Shown: positions 28,063-37,596 of the stretch, piece after piece
Numbering within the stretch: position 1 is the stretch's first letter
Layout: every line of letters begins with the position of its first letter
Source: Yersinia massiliensis
GTDB taxonomy: Bacteria; Pseudomonadota; Gammaproteobacteria; Enterobacterales; Enterobacteriaceae
DNA length: 64,000 bases
Assembly: GCF_003048255.1 (NCBI RefSeq)
Contig: NZ_CP028487.1
Coordinates: forward strand, 4,154,001 to 4,218,000
Reading direction: 5' to 3'
Notes under the pieces: model-generated
The model's input: only the letters and a program-made list of their open reading frames with translations
Database searches by the model: none
What the model was told of the DNA's origin: nothing
Translations under genes and position numbers: made by a program

Positions 28063-29157
28063 TCAGTTAAGGAATGCTTGGCCCAATTGGTCAGCCACGA
28101 GGATCGCGGCATAAACGCTGTCAGGAGTGACGGCAAACGGCATGTTGTGGATCGTTTCACCCTCGGCACAACTGGCCTGTGCGACGGCGCGAATTTTACG
28201 TTCGATATCCTGTGTGACGCCCATTTCAGCCAAGGTGATAGGTAGACCCAGTTGTTGGCAGAATGAGAGCACGGTTTCAATCTCTTCCATGCTGCTGTTT
28301 TGCAACACTAATTGTGTCAATGTACCGAAAGCTACTTTCTCACCGTGGTACAGATGGTGGCACTCTTCAAGTACGGTGAAACCGTTGTGGATCGCATGGG
28401 CTGCGGCCAAGCCACTACTTTCAAAACCAATCCCACTCAGGTAAGTATTGGCTTCAATGATACGTTCGACGGCTTCAGTGACCACGCCAGCCTCGACCGC
28501 CAGTTTGGCTTTATAGCCTTCCGCTAGCAGGGTTTCGTAACATAAGCGCGCTAGTGTCACCGCCGCCAATGTGGATGCGCCCCCTGCCATGCTGATAGCT
28601 TTGGCATCAAAACAGGCTTGCGCTTCAAAATAGGTGGATAGCGCATCCCCCATCCCTGCAATCAACAAACGTACTGGCGCTTTAGCAATAATGGCGGAAT
28701 CCATCAGGACGATATCCGGGTTTTTCGGGTAAATCAGATATTCGGCAAATTCGCCCTGCTCGGTATAAATCACTGACAGTGCACTGGTCGGGGCATCGGT
28801 AGATGCAATGGTCGGCACCACAATGACCGGGATATGCTGATAGTGAGCAATCGCTTTAGCTGTATCGAGAGTTTTCCCACCACCGATACCAATCACCCCA
28901 TTACAGTGATGTTTTTTAAGTTCAGTCGTCAGGCGTTCAATTTCTTGACGAGAGCATTCACCATTAAAGCGGCTAAAGTGATTTTCTAACTCACTCCCAT
29001 GCAGGCTAGTGCTTACCGTATCAGCCGTCAACTTCATGACAAAATCATCGGCGATAATAAAATAGTTATTCGCCAATAACTTAGCAAACTCACCAATAGA
29101 CTGCAGCGCATTAGCGCCTTGAATATATTTAGACGGAGATTGAATGACTTTCAGCAT
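28063..29157 (-). CDS. gldA: Glycerol dehydrogenase
   Basis: NAD-dependent, zinc-containing glycerol dehydrogenase that oxidises glycerol to dihydroxyacetone, feeding DhaKLM. The 364-residue product (E. coli GldA 367) belongs to the iron-type alcohol dehydrogenase superfamily: NAD-binding GIGGGKTLDTAKA at about 93-105, STDAPTSALSVIYT near 119, and zinc ligands in AAAHAIHNG and LYHGEKVAFG at about 250-275. As first gene of the gldA-dhaKLM run it completes a fermentative glycerol route. Confidence 0.93.
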   Translation of the reverse strand: MLKVIQSPSKYIQGANALQSIGEFAKLLANNYFIIADDFVMKLTADTVSTSLHGSELENHFSRFNGECSRQEIERLTTELKKHHCNGVIGIGGGKTLDTAKAIAHYQHIPVIVVPTIASTDAPTSALSVIYTEQGEFAEYLIYPKNPDIVLMDSAIIAKAPVRLLIAGMGDALSTYFEAQACFDAKAISMAGGASTLAAVTLARLCYETLLAEGYKAKLAVEAGVVTEAVERIIEANTYLSGIGFESSGLAAAHAIHNGFTVLEECHHLYHGEKVAFGTLTQLVLQNSSMEEIETVLSFCQQLGLPITLAEMGVTQDIERKIRAVAQASCAEGETIHNMPFAVTPDSVYAAILVADQLGQAFLN

Positions 29158-29490
29158 ATCTTGCTCCTGTAGCGTAAGTGATAAGGCAATAATGATTCAT
29201 TTTTTGGGTTAAATGATAAATCTGCCATTACTATAAGCGCAAAAAACAAGCTGAAAACCATGCGTAAAAACGTTCCATTATGGAACGTTATGAGAGAAAT
29301 GATGTTTCAATTTGGAACATGGATACCGCTAAACAACGGCAAGAAGAGAAGTCGCGCACACAATTCAAATGGGGCTGATATCCCATCCCGAACAGCATGG
29401 GATAATTGTAGACAAGAAAGCGGACTTAAAAACGGTGCTTCAAAAGGCCACCACAAAAAAGGAGATAGCTGACAAAGTGCCGATTGCGGC

Positions 29491-29586
29491 GAGGACAAGC
29501 ATATCGTAAAAACGCCGTAAAATCATCCCTGATGGCTCGAGCCGCGCCATCCTTGGCGCGGACGCTTTACTCTTCTGCCTGTCCTC
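29491..29586. repeat. 96-bp palindromic intergenic repeat, copy 1
   Basis: Bounded by inverted termini GAGGACA and TGTCCTC, with an inner GTAAA/CTTTAC pair, the palindrome GGCTCGAGCC and a CGCGCCA-TCCT-TGGCGCG hairpin. Very similar 96-bp copies occur at 40171 and 50346. A flanking stretch to the left (from GACAAAGTGCC, 29471) is also shared with copy 3. It resembles the small palindromic repeats known from yersiniae, but I cannot assign it to a named family. Confidence 0.8.
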
Positions 29587-29626
29587 ACCGTTTTAGGTCG
29601 AGTCATCGGTGTTTGTCAGCAGTGTG

Positions 29627-29654
29627 AAAGCTGCCCTGATCAGGGGGCAGCTTT
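29627..29654 (+). terminator. Strong hairpin with T-run beyond the RND operon
   Basis: A 10-bp stem (AAAGCTGCCC and complement) with an eight-base loop is followed on the + strand by TTTTTGTTTTTT. No + strand gene ends here. On the minus strand it lies about 25 bp after the RND permease stop, where it may act as a weaker, partly bidirectional terminator for that operon. Confidence 0.6.
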
Positions 29655-29679
29655 TTGTTTTTTGACTCGCGGCTAATGA

Positions 29680-32600
29680 TTATTCAGTGGCCGGCTCGTC
29701 ATGCTTTTTTTCTTTCGGCTCAGGATTCATCGCGCTGTAAATGACGGGCAGAACCAGTAAGGTCAGCACGGTGGCGAAGCCCAGACCGAACATGATGACC
29801 ACCGCCATACTTTGGAAGAAAGCATCGCTCAGCAGCGGTGCTAACCCCAGCACGGTGGTGAATGCGGTTAACATGATCGGCCGCAAACGTGCGGTAGAGG
29901 CATCGATAATCGCCTCGCGCAGCGGTTTTTCTTTGCGCTGTAGGCCAATCTCTTCCACCAGCACGATACCGTTACGGATCAGCATCCCACTTAGACTGAG
30001 CAGCCCCAGCAAGGCCATAAAGCCAAACGGAATGCCCGTCAGCAAGAAGCCGAAGGTCACACCGATTAATGCCAGAGGAACGGTCAACCAAATCGCCAGC
30101 GCGTTACGTACTGAGCTGAACATCAAGACCGTCACCACAAACATAATCAGGAACGCGATAGGCAAACTGATGAAAATGCCGCGCTGCGCTTCTCGAGTAC
30201 TTTCGAAGTCACCGCCCCAATCAAGCTCATAGCCTCGTGGCAGTTGAATGGCTTCGATCCCCGGTTTGATACGCTGTAATAGCTCGGAAGATGTTTCGCC
30301 GCCTTGTTGCGTCGGATCCGTCTGTACTGTCAGTGTGCGCTTACGATCTAAACGCATAATCAGCGGATCTTCCCACTCGGTTTCAAAGCTGGTGACCACG
30401 TTGTCGATCGGGATAAAGGCTTGCCGCGCCTGACTCCATACCATCACATCATTGAGTCGCTCGGCGTTGAGCCGCTCTGCATCAGGTGTACGCAGGACAA
30501 TCGGCATCAGGCGGGTTCCATCACGGTATAGCCCCACCGGTAAGCCGCCAAAACTCATGCGTAATGTGCCATCAACCTCGCGTTTATCGACACCGAGTTC
30601 ACGGCCCAGATAGTCGGAGAATTGCGGCCGGATCATCTTGCTACGATCCTGCCAGTCATGCCTTGCCCCATCCGCCATCGGATCAGCAATGACGACCTTC
30701 TCCGCTTGTGCCGCTAAGGTTCGCAAGACATCAGGATCGGGCCCAATGAAACGCGCTTCGATAGAACTGTTGTTGGATGGCCCAAACATGATGCGTTTGA
30801 TCTGCGCGTCTACCTGCGGGTATTCATCATGCATGTAGGACTCGATTTCATTCACCAAGCCCGGTATTTGGTCTAGCTGCTCGGTACGAACCATTATCTG
30901 CGCGTAGTTCGGATAGTGCCGCTGGGCGTTATAGGTCAGCATAAAACGCATCGCACCCTGACCAATGGTCGCCATGGTGTCTTCTACGCCTTTTTGCTGC
31001 TTGATATATTGCTCAACTTTATTGGCGATACCTTCCGTATAGCCGATATCAGTGCCATTCGGTAGCCAAATATCCACGAAGAAAATTGGCGTGTTCGACG
31101 GTGGGAAGAAGCTTTGTCGAACGTTGCCAAAACCAATCACCGAAGCCACAAGGAGCGCAGCCAGCAATACCAAAGTAATGCTGCGATGTTGCAGCAATTT
31201 ATTCAGCACCACACGGTAGTAACGGAATAACCAGCCATCGTAAGGTTGCTTGGCGGGTTTGTCGGCGTCTTGCTTCGCGGGTTTCTGGCCTTGGAACGCC
31301 CATTTGGAGAACACTGGTGTCAGGGTCAGCGCCGTAATCCAGCTCAACATCAAGGAGATCAACAGCACTTGGAACAACGATTTACAATATTCGCCCGTCG
31401 CATCATTGGATAGACCAATGGGCGCGAAGGCAAGAATGGCGATGATCGTTGCGCCTAGCAGCGGCATCATGGAACGCTTCACGACATTGCCGATCGCCGT
31501 CGAGAGGCTTTCCCCCCGCTGGCGACCCACCACGACCCCTTCCACCACCACGATGGCGTTATCCACTAACATACTGAGCGCGATAATTAGCGCCCCAAGC
31601 GACACGCGCTGTAGCTCGATGTTGAGTAGCCACATAATCAGCAGTGTGCCGAGTACGTTAAGCGCCAGCGAGATGGCAATCACTACACCGCTGCGTACCC
31701 CCATGAAAATCAGCAGGGTGACGATAACAATCAACAATGCCAACAGGAAGTTGAGGATGAAGCCGTTTACTGCCCCTTCCACTTCATGAGATTGGTCATA
31801 GAACACATTGATATGCATGCCTGACGGGCGCTCACCTTCGAGCTGCGCCAATCGGGCTTTGATCGCATTACCGACATTGACCACGTTCACGTTCGGGGCA
31901 AATGAGATCCCAAGCGCCAGTGCAGGCTTGCCGTTAGCGCGATAGATATTGGTCGGCGAATGGCCAAAGCCTTGTGTCACCGTCGCGATATCACGCAGAT
32001 AGACACTCTTCGGGCTACCCGGCTGGCTCACTAATAGGTTGCCGAGCTCTTGTACACTTTGGAATTCACCGGTTGGGTGCAGTCGGATCGACTCACTCCC
32101 CACCAGCAGTTGGCCTGCATCAGACACGACGTTCTGGCGAGCCAGTAGATCGGAGAGCTGCTGAGGCGTAATACCGGCGGCAGTCATTTGGGCGCGCGAA
32201 ATTTCTACCTGAACTTCTTCCGGTAAAATCCCCACGATACCCACTTTGCCGACACCCGGAACAAGAACCAATTCACGGCGCAGCTGTTCAGCAAAATTAC
32301 GCAAATCCTGATTGCTGTAGCCATCGCCCGTCAGCGAGAAGAAGAAACCGTAAACATCACCAAAGTCATCGTTGACCATGGGTATGCCGGCTCCCGGCGG
32401 TAACCGGACACTGTTATCGCCGATCTTCCGACGTAATTCATCCCAGATTTGCGGTAATTCATTGGCACCGTATTGCGCACGGATGTTAATGGTAATTTGG
32501 GATAAGCCCGCACTGGAAATAGAGGTCACATCATCCACATAAGACAGCTCTTGGATGGCATTTTCCAGCGGTAATGTGACTTCTTCCTCGACTTGTTGCG

Positions 32601-32766
32601 CCGATGCACCATCATAGCGAGTGACCACCACTGCCGTTTTAATGGTAAAAGCGGGGTCTTCTAACCTGCCTATATTGAGATAGGCAATAATACCGCCAAT
32701 ACCTAGCAACAGAATCGTTAGCCAGATACGGGTATTATTACTGATAAAGTTATCGAGCAGCTTCAT
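29680..32766 (-). CDS. RND-family efflux permease (AcrB/HAE-1-like)
   Basis: Proton-driven inner-membrane efflux pump of the resistance-nodulation-division superfamily, 1028 residues. It has the N-terminal membrane helix, two large periplasmic loops, and two six-helix bundles; the first bundle shows the proton-relay region at LSMLVDNAIVVVEGV around residue 400, and the second ends with SGMLIRNGIVLVEEIG around 930. The start overlaps the stop of the upstream membrane-fusion gene (TAATG). No outer-membrane channel gene is present, so TolC is the likely partner. The sequence is not close to AcrB itself; substrates are unknown. Confidence 0.9.
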   Translation of the reverse strand: MKLLDNFISNNTRIWLTILLLGIGGIIAYLNIGRLEDPAFTIKTAVVVTRYDGASAQQVEEEVTLPLENAIQELSYVDDVTSISSAGLSQITINIRAQYGANELPQIWDELRRKIGDNSVRLPPGAGIPMVNDDFGDVYGFFFSLTGDGYSNQDLRNFAEQLRRELVLVPGVGKVGIVGILPEEVQVEISRAQMTAAGITPQQLSDLLARQNVVSDAGQLLVGSESIRLHPTGEFQSVQELGNLLVSQPGSPKSVYLRDIATVTQGFGHSPTNIYRANGKPALALGISFAPNVNVVNVGNAIKARLAQLEGERPSGMHINVFYDQSHEVEGAVNGFILNFLLALLIVIVTLLIFMGVRSGVVIAISLALNVLGTLLIMWLLNIELQRVSLGALIIALSMLVDNAIVVVEGVVVGRQRGESLSTAIGNVVKRSMMPLLGATIIAILAFAPIGLSNDATGEYCKSLFQVLLISLMLSWITALTLTPVFSKWAFQGQKPAKQDADKPAKQPYDGWLFRYYRVVLNKLLQHRSITLVLLAALLVASVIGFGNVRQSFFPPSNTPIFFVDIWLPNGTDIGYTEGIANKVEQYIKQQKGVEDTMATIGQGAMRFMLTYNAQRHYPNYAQIMVRTEQLDQIPGLVNEIESYMHDEYPQVDAQIKRIMFGPSNNSSIEARFIGPDPDVLRTLAAQAEKVVIADPMADGARHDWQDRSKMIRPQFSDYLGRELGVDKREVDGTLRMSFGGLPVGLYRDGTRLMPIVLRTPDAERLNAERLNDVMVWSQARQAFIPIDNVVTSFETEWEDPLIMRLDRKRTLTVQTDPTQQGGETSSELLQRIKPGIEAIQLPRGYELDWGGDFESTREAQRGIFISLPIAFLIMFVVTVLMFSSVRNALAIWLTVPLALIGVTFGFLLTGIPFGFMALLGLLSLSGMLIRNGIVLVEEIGLQRKEKPLREAIIDASTARLRPIMLTAFTTVLGLAPLLSDAFFQSMAVVIMFGLGFATVLTLLVLPVIYSAMNPEPKEKKHDEPATE

Positions 32767-33848
32767 TAGAGACCTCGCTCACGTACCCAAGCCCGTACTA
32801 CTTGATTTGGACGAAGCTCACCCGTACCGGCCGCGACGATATGTTCGCCATCAGCCAGTCCTGAGGTCACTTGAATGCCGTTCTCGGTCAACTGACCCAC
32901 TTGAACTTTGCGTTCTTCAACGTGCATCTGACCATCTTCATTTTTAATCACCCAGACCCGCGCATCATTTAACTGAGTGCTATCAGGGTTAAAGACCGCT
33001 TCGACAGGCACCACAATTGTCGGATGATCAGTCCCTGACAAGTTGCCGGAGTTGATTCTCACCCGACCACTGATACCCGAAAGCAATGGCATATCCGCAG
33101 GGCGCTCCATCGTCAAGGTAACTTGGAAGGTTTGTGAGGCAGAGGTGGTTGTGGTGGTGTGTTCTTTATATTCAGCCGTAAATTCACGCCCCGGTAAATG
33201 GTTGAGTATCACGGTTGGCTTATAGTTACGGTTGCTGATGTCCAGCGTAGTAAAGAGGCGTTCTGGCACACTGAACACCACATCTAAGGTATCCAGCGCA
33301 CTCAATGTCGCCACCGCCTGACCGGGGGCCATCACCTGATGGTTACGCGCAGTCACATTGGCGATGATGCCATCAAAAGGTGCCGTGATGGTTGCATCAC
33401 TCAGCTCTTTGCGCGCAATTTCTAGCGCGGCACGGGCAGATTCCATTTCAGCACGGCGGACATCGAGTTCGGCACGAGAAACCGCTCGCTGGCCTTGCAA
33501 TGTATTGAAACGGTTGAATTGATCGCGGGCTAAGTTAAAGGTTGATTGGCGATCGCGAACCCGTAAATTCAGATCAGTGTCGTTCAATTGAGCGATCGTC
33601 TGGCCTTTTTTCACTCGCTCACCTTCACGCACCAATAGTTGTTGCAGCTGCCCACTGCGTTTGAAGGAGAGTTGGGTTTCATCGCCAGCTTGTAGCCGAG
33701 CAGGGAAATAACGCGTCCCATTTTGGCCACCATCTTCAACGGTAAATATTTTCACCGGGCGCACACTTTCGACAACTTCAGGGGGAGTTCTGTCGCAAGC
33801 CGCGAGCAGGAACGTTAATAGCAGAGTGACTACTGTGTTTATCTTCAC
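32766..33848 (-). CDS. RND membrane-fusion lipoprotein (AcrA-like)
   Basis: Periplasmic adaptor linking the RND permease to an outer-membrane channel, 360 residues. A lipoprotein signal peptide ends in the lipobox LLAAC at residue 18. The lipoyl half-motifs are at about 65-100 (LVREGERVKKGQTIAQL) and 155-180 (ITAPFDGIIANV), with an alpha-helical hairpin between them. It is first in a two-gene operon with the permease. No TetR- or LysR-type regulator is adjacent. Confidence 0.9.
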   Translation of the reverse strand: MKINTVVTLLLTFLLAACDRTPPEVVESVRPVKIFTVEDGGQNGTRYFPARLQAGDETQLSFKRSGQLQQLLVREGERVKKGQTIAQLNDTDLNLRVRDRQSTFNLARDQFNRFNTLQGQRAVSRAELDVRRAEMESARAALEIARKELSDATITAPFDGIIANVTARNHQVMAPGQAVATLSALDTLDVVFSVPERLFTTLDISNRNYKPTVILNHLPGREFTAEYKEHTTTTTSASQTFQVTLTMERPADMPLLSGISGRVRINSGNLSGTDHPTIVVPVEAVFNPDSTQLNDARVWVIKNEDGQMHVEERKVQVGQLTENGIQVTSGLADGEHIVAAGTGELRPNQVVRAWVRERGL

Positions 33849-34231
33849 TATAAGCTCTCGTTGAGTCAGATTTTAAATATTATTGCAGATTAGTTATCTC
33901 ACACTTTTTTATCTGTTTTCTGGGCTAGATTAAGGACCTACCGACATTCTTATTCCCAAAGAAATGGGCGTGTGGGTAAAAAGGTCTCTCAGTGTGATTA
34001 ATAATCCCCCGGTAAAATTCCCTGAAAGTAGATCAGCACAATTAGTACCAAAATGGGTAGCGTTATTTGTGTAAAAATTGAGATAAATTAACGAATAAAT
34101 AGCCAATAGCGAAATAGCGTTCTTTTGCTACTCACTATCGGCTATTTTTTTAAGAGCAATGCCGTTAATCAAGCCTATCGATGCCCTAGCTCGGCCAGTA
34201 AAACTCTCCTACGGCTGCCAGGGCAAGGGCA
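33849..34231. other. Intergenic region between the efflux operon and arcA
   Basis: Contains the promoter side of the efflux operon on the left and the arcA downstream hairpin (34098-34146) on the right. No coding signal is visible. I could not pick a convincing promoter or regulator site for the efflux genes. Confidence 0.45.
34098..34146. terminator. Hairpin downstream of arcA, possibly bidirectional
   Basis: Arms AATAGCC-A-ATAG and CTAT-C-GGCTATT pair over 12 positions with one mismatch around a 25-base internal segment that can itself pair (ATAGC/GCTA). A run TTTTTT follows on the + strand; on the minus strand, where arcA ends 85 bp upstream, the flank is AT-rich but lacks a clean T-run. 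Confidence 0.55.
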
Positions 34232-35515
34232 TTAATAATCGACGGCATCCCGAATAATCGGGCAAGTCATACAGTGGCCGCCCCCGCGTCCACGACCTAA
34301 CTCACTCCCGACAATCTCAATCACTTCCACCCCTTCTTTACGTAACTGGGTGTTCGTTTTGGTATTCCGGTCATAAGCCAGTACGACACCCGGTGAGAGA
34401 GCGACCATATTATTACCGCTGTCCCACTGCTGACGTTCGGTATCGTAATCATTGCCTTCCGTCTCAACCACACGCAGTTTCTTCAGGTTCAATGCACCCG
34501 CGACCGCTTCAACAAAGGTGCCTTTATCGCGGCTTAATTTAATGCCGGTCGGGCCATTGTCTGGGCGCAGTGAGAAGGTTTGAATCTGGTTTACAATCGC
34601 TGGATACAGCGTCACGACATCACGATCGCAGAAAGTGAAGACGGTATCTAAGTGCATCGCGGCACGCAGTTTCGGCATCGCCGCAATCATGACGCGCTCG
34701 ACCTGCCCTGCGCTATTTTTAAACAGTGATTGCGCTAACTGGGTGATCGCTTGGTGAGAGGTTCGCTCACTCATGCCAATTAACACCGTTTTATTGCCGA
34801 TTGGCATCACATCGCCGCCTTCCAGCGTGGCGGTGCCGTGGTGCTGTGTTGGGTCCCCCCACCACACTTTGACATTCGCATCGCCAAAATCAGGGTGGAA
34901 TTTATAGATGGCCGTGGTCAGGATGGTTTCTTCATGGCGAGCAGGCCAATACAGTGGGTTCAGTGTGACACCACCGTAGATCCAGCAAGTGGTATCACGG
35001 GTATAGAGTGTATTAGGCAGTGGCGGCAACAAGTATTCAGTGATGCCAACTGCTTCGCGGATGAGTTTCAGCTCTTCTTTGTCGCATTTGCCGTCTTTAT
35101 GCAGTTCAGTGGTTGAGAGGCCACCAATCAGCACTTCCGCTAAGAGACGCGGTTCCAAACTTTCCAGATAGCTACGGGTTTCTTGCAAGATACCCAGTGA
35201 CACTTCATTGGGAACAATTTGCTGATCCAAAATCCACTTTTTCGCCGCCGGTATCGCCACCGTCTCCGCCAGCAGATTATGCATTTCAACCACATCTACG
35301 CCGCGTTCACGCATTTTGGTCATAAAGTCGAAGTGGTCGCGCTTCGCTCTTTCGACCCACAGCACATCATCAAATAATAATTCATCACAATTACTCGGGG
35401 TCAGGCGGTTATGGGCGCGACCAGGGGCGCAAACCATCACTTTATGTAATTGCCCCACTTCAGAGTGAACACCAAACTTGGTTTTGGCGTGAGCTTTCTT
35501 AGCTTTATCTGACAT
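34232..35515 (-). CDS. arcA: Arginine deiminase
   Basis: Hydrolyses L-arginine to citrulline and ammonia. The 427-residue protein carries all family signatures: FDDVLWV at about 48, EGGDVMPIG at about 232, HLDTVFTF at about 292 and the catalytic cysteine in the GGGHCMTCP loop at about 413. It is some 20 residues longer than common forms, mostly a Lys-rich N-terminus. A GGAG site precedes the ATG. It lies 15 bp downstream of the antiporter gene and forms an operon with it. The usual partner genes for ornithine carbamoyltransferase (arcB) and carbamate kinase (arcC) are not in this window. Confidence 0.95.
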   Translation of the reverse strand: MSDKAKKAHAKTKFGVHSEVGQLHKVMVCAPGRAHNRLTPSNCDELLFDDVLWVERAKRDHFDFMTKMRERGVDVVEMHNLLAETVAIPAAKKWILDQQIVPNEVSLGILQETRSYLESLEPRLLAEVLIGGLSTTELHKDGKCDKEELKLIREAVGITEYLLPPLPNTLYTRDTTCWIYGGVTLNPLYWPARHEETILTTAIYKFHPDFGDANVKVWWGDPTQHHGTATLEGGDVMPIGNKTVLIGMSERTSHQAITQLAQSLFKNSAGQVERVMIAAMPKLRAAMHLDTVFTFCDRDVVTLYPAIVNQIQTFSLRPDNGPTGIKLSRDKGTFVEAVAGALNLKKLRVVETEGNDYDTERQQWDSGNNMVALSPGVVLAYDRNTKTNTQLRKEGVEVIEIVGSELGRGRGGGHCMTCPIIRDAVDY

Positions 35516-35530
35516 AAGAACTCCAATAAA

Positions 35531-37039
35531 TTATATGGTGATAATTCCGGTGGCAATGCTATAAATCGCAGCAACCGCAGCCACAATCAGAACGATAAAC
35601 AGGATTCTTTCGTAGTTATTAAAGGCTTTTTGATGCTGTTCACGTTTGGCAATCAGATACAAAATGGTGCCTGGGCCGTAAATAATGGCCGATAGCAACA
35701 AGTACTTCATGCCACCTGCGTAAATCATGAGTGCAGAGTAGAAAGTCGCGATCAGGGCGAAAATTAAATCTTTTCTATGACCACGTTTATCTGTTTCATA
35801 ACTCTCACCGGTCCATGCCAGTTTCAACCCATAAGCGCCCACTAATAGATAGGGAATCAAGGTCAGTGAACTGGTTAATTCCAATGCCAGTTGGAAAGCA
35901 TAATCGGTAAACAATGTCAGAATTAAGAACACTTGGATAAAGATGTTGGTCAGCCAAACGGCAGCGGAAGGAACCGCATTGCTATTTTCCGTCCCAAACA
36001 CTTTAGGCATGCTTTTACTCTTAGCGGCAGAGAACAAGACTTCTGCGGCTAACAGTGACCATGATAAGTAAGCGCCTAATACCGAGATAATCAGACCAAT
36101 ACTGATGAAGATCGCACCCCAACGGCCAACTATCGCTTCAAGCACTCCAGCCATTGATGGTTGACGTAATGCCGCTAAATCAGGACGCAACAACACGCCG
36201 TAAGACAACATGGTGATCAGCACTAACAAGCACAGCACACCAATGAAGCCCAGAACAGTGGCAATACCGACATGGCTACGCTCTTTGGCGTAACGCGAAT
36301 AAACACTCGCCCCTTCAATCCCTAAGAAGACAAAGACGGTGACCAGCATGGTGCTACGGACTTGAGAGAATAAAGATTCAGGCTCGACAACCGGTGCCAT
36401 CACCGCGGCAGCATGACCGACATAGCCGTAATCATTCAGGTGGGATAAATCAACGCTCTTCACCACATCGGGTGTGCCCCAGAAGTTCAGTGCAAACACA
36501 TCACCTTTAAAGGCAAAGATCAGAACGATGACAAAAATGAAAATAGGAATGATTTTTGCGAAGGTGGCAATGGTATTAATCGCTGCTGCTTCTTTTACAC
36601 CTCGCAATATCAGAATATGGAATCCCCATAAAATCACGGAGGCCACTAATACCGCTGGGATCGTGTTACCGTCACCAAATATAGGGAAGAATGCCCCTAA
36701 TGTTGATTTGATAAGCACAAAGTAAGAGACGTTACCAATACAGGTCCCCGCCCAAAAACCTAATGCCGAGGCAAAACCAAGATAATCGCCGAAGCCTTCC
36801 TTTGCGTAAATGAAAACACCGGAATCAAGGTTAGGTTTACGCTGCGCTAATGTTTGGAAAACAAACGCGAGCATTAACATACCGCCCCCAGCGATACACC
36901 AGGCAATGAGTGCGCCAAACCCACCTGTTGCTCGCCCGAAGGTTGCCGGTAATGAAAATATACCTGCCCCGATCATTGACCCGACCACTAATGAGGTTAG
37001 GGCCGGTAAAGATAATTTATTCGCTGATGAATTGGCCAT
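35531..37039 (-). CDS. arcD: Arginine/ornithine antiporter
   Basis: Inner-membrane APC-superfamily exchanger with about 12-13 membrane segments, 502 residues. The family start LTSLVVGSMIGAGIFSLPATFG (TM1) appears at about residues 13-34, with the GSMIGAGIF substrate-binding glycine motif. It resembles ArcD/YdgI. Paired with arcA it would bring in arginine in exchange for ornithine or citrulline, supporting acid resistance and anaerobic energy supply. An exchange partner other than ornithine is possible because arcB is not adjacent. Confidence 0.88.
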   Translation of the reverse strand: MANSSANKLSLPALTSLVVGSMIGAGIFSLPATFGRATGGFGALIAWCIAGGGMLMLAFVFQTLAQRKPNLDSGVFIYAKEGFGDYLGFASALGFWAGTCIGNVSYFVLIKSTLGAFFPIFGDGNTIPAVLVASVILWGFHILILRGVKEAAAINTIATFAKIIPIFIFVIVLIFAFKGDVFALNFWGTPDVVKSVDLSHLNDYGYVGHAAAVMAPVVEPESLFSQVRSTMLVTVFVFLGIEGASVYSRYAKERSHVGIATVLGFIGVLCLLVLITMLSYGVLLRPDLAALRQPSMAGVLEAIVGRWGAIFISIGLIISVLGAYLSWSLLAAEVLFSAAKSKSMPKVFGTENSNAVPSAAVWLTNIFIQVFLILTLFTDYAFQLALELTSSLTLIPYLLVGAYGLKLAWTGESYETDKRGHRKDLIFALIATFYSALMIYAGGMKYLLLSAIIYGPGTILYLIAKREQHQKAFNNYERILFIVLIVAAVAAIYSIATGIITI

Positions 37040-37596
37040 GATGTTCTCAGTGACGTTGGATAAATTACGTTAAGTGTAAATTCTGTTTACCCTACAAACA
37101 GATTCGCCCAGTCCCACTTATCGATATAAATACATATTTATCATAGCTACCTTTATGACTATTTGCGTAGTGGCGGAAAAATAGACCAAAGTAGATAAAA
37201 TGTAAATTATTACAAAAAATTACCCCATACTTTAGCAGTACTTAATAGTGACCAAATTCACCGCTTTATGTATTCACTAAACCGCTGATGGGCCTAATTC
37301 TCTACATTAAGGCGATTCCTATTACCTATCTGTCTGTTTTCTTAAAGGTAAAATTTTAAGACAATTCTTGTCTATTTATTTATCTAATACATTAAGGGAA
37401 TGAGATGATCTCTGTGTTCTTGCCCTCAATAAATCCTTTGAATAATCATAGCTTCCAATTTGTTGGCATTTAATAGTGAAAGTAACGAGGGGGCTTAGTT
37501 TTAATATCGCGATTTGTATTACACATACACGCCATAAAAAACGGCCCCGATTAGGGGCCGTTGCTTCGTCCGTTCTCTTTACAATCAATATTCGAA
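37040..37596. other. Intergenic region: arc promoter side and ligase terminator
   Basis: The left part is the AT-rich promoter region of arcD-arcA; I looked for an FNR site (TTGAT-N4-ATCAA) and found none convincing. The right end holds the terminator of the following minus-strand LPS gene. A 70-codon frame in the middle shows no coding signs. Confidence 0.45.
37540..37562 (-). terminator. Rho-independent terminator of the O-antigen ligase gene
   Basis: On the minus strand a GC-rich nine-base-pair stem (AACGGCCCC and complement) with loop TAATC is followed by TTTTTTATGG. It is 35 bp after the stop codon of the ligase-like gene. Confidence 0.88.

Larger units (their letters stand above)
29158..29679. 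other. Intergenic region: gldA promoter side, palindromic repeat, hairpin
   Basis: This 522-bp gap holds the gldA upstream region, one copy of the 96-bp palindromic repeat (29491-29586) and a strong hairpin (29627-29654). Two 60-70-codon open frames here have no ribosome binding site or family and are rejected. A repeated-looking motif TTCCATTATGGAAC at about 29273-29286 is a short palindrome that could be a regulator site. Confidence 0.5.

Noticed and set aside
29260..29472. 70-codon + strand open frame between gldA and the RND operon
   Set aside because: Sequence has no family resemblance and part of the region is repeat-associated; no ribosome binding site.
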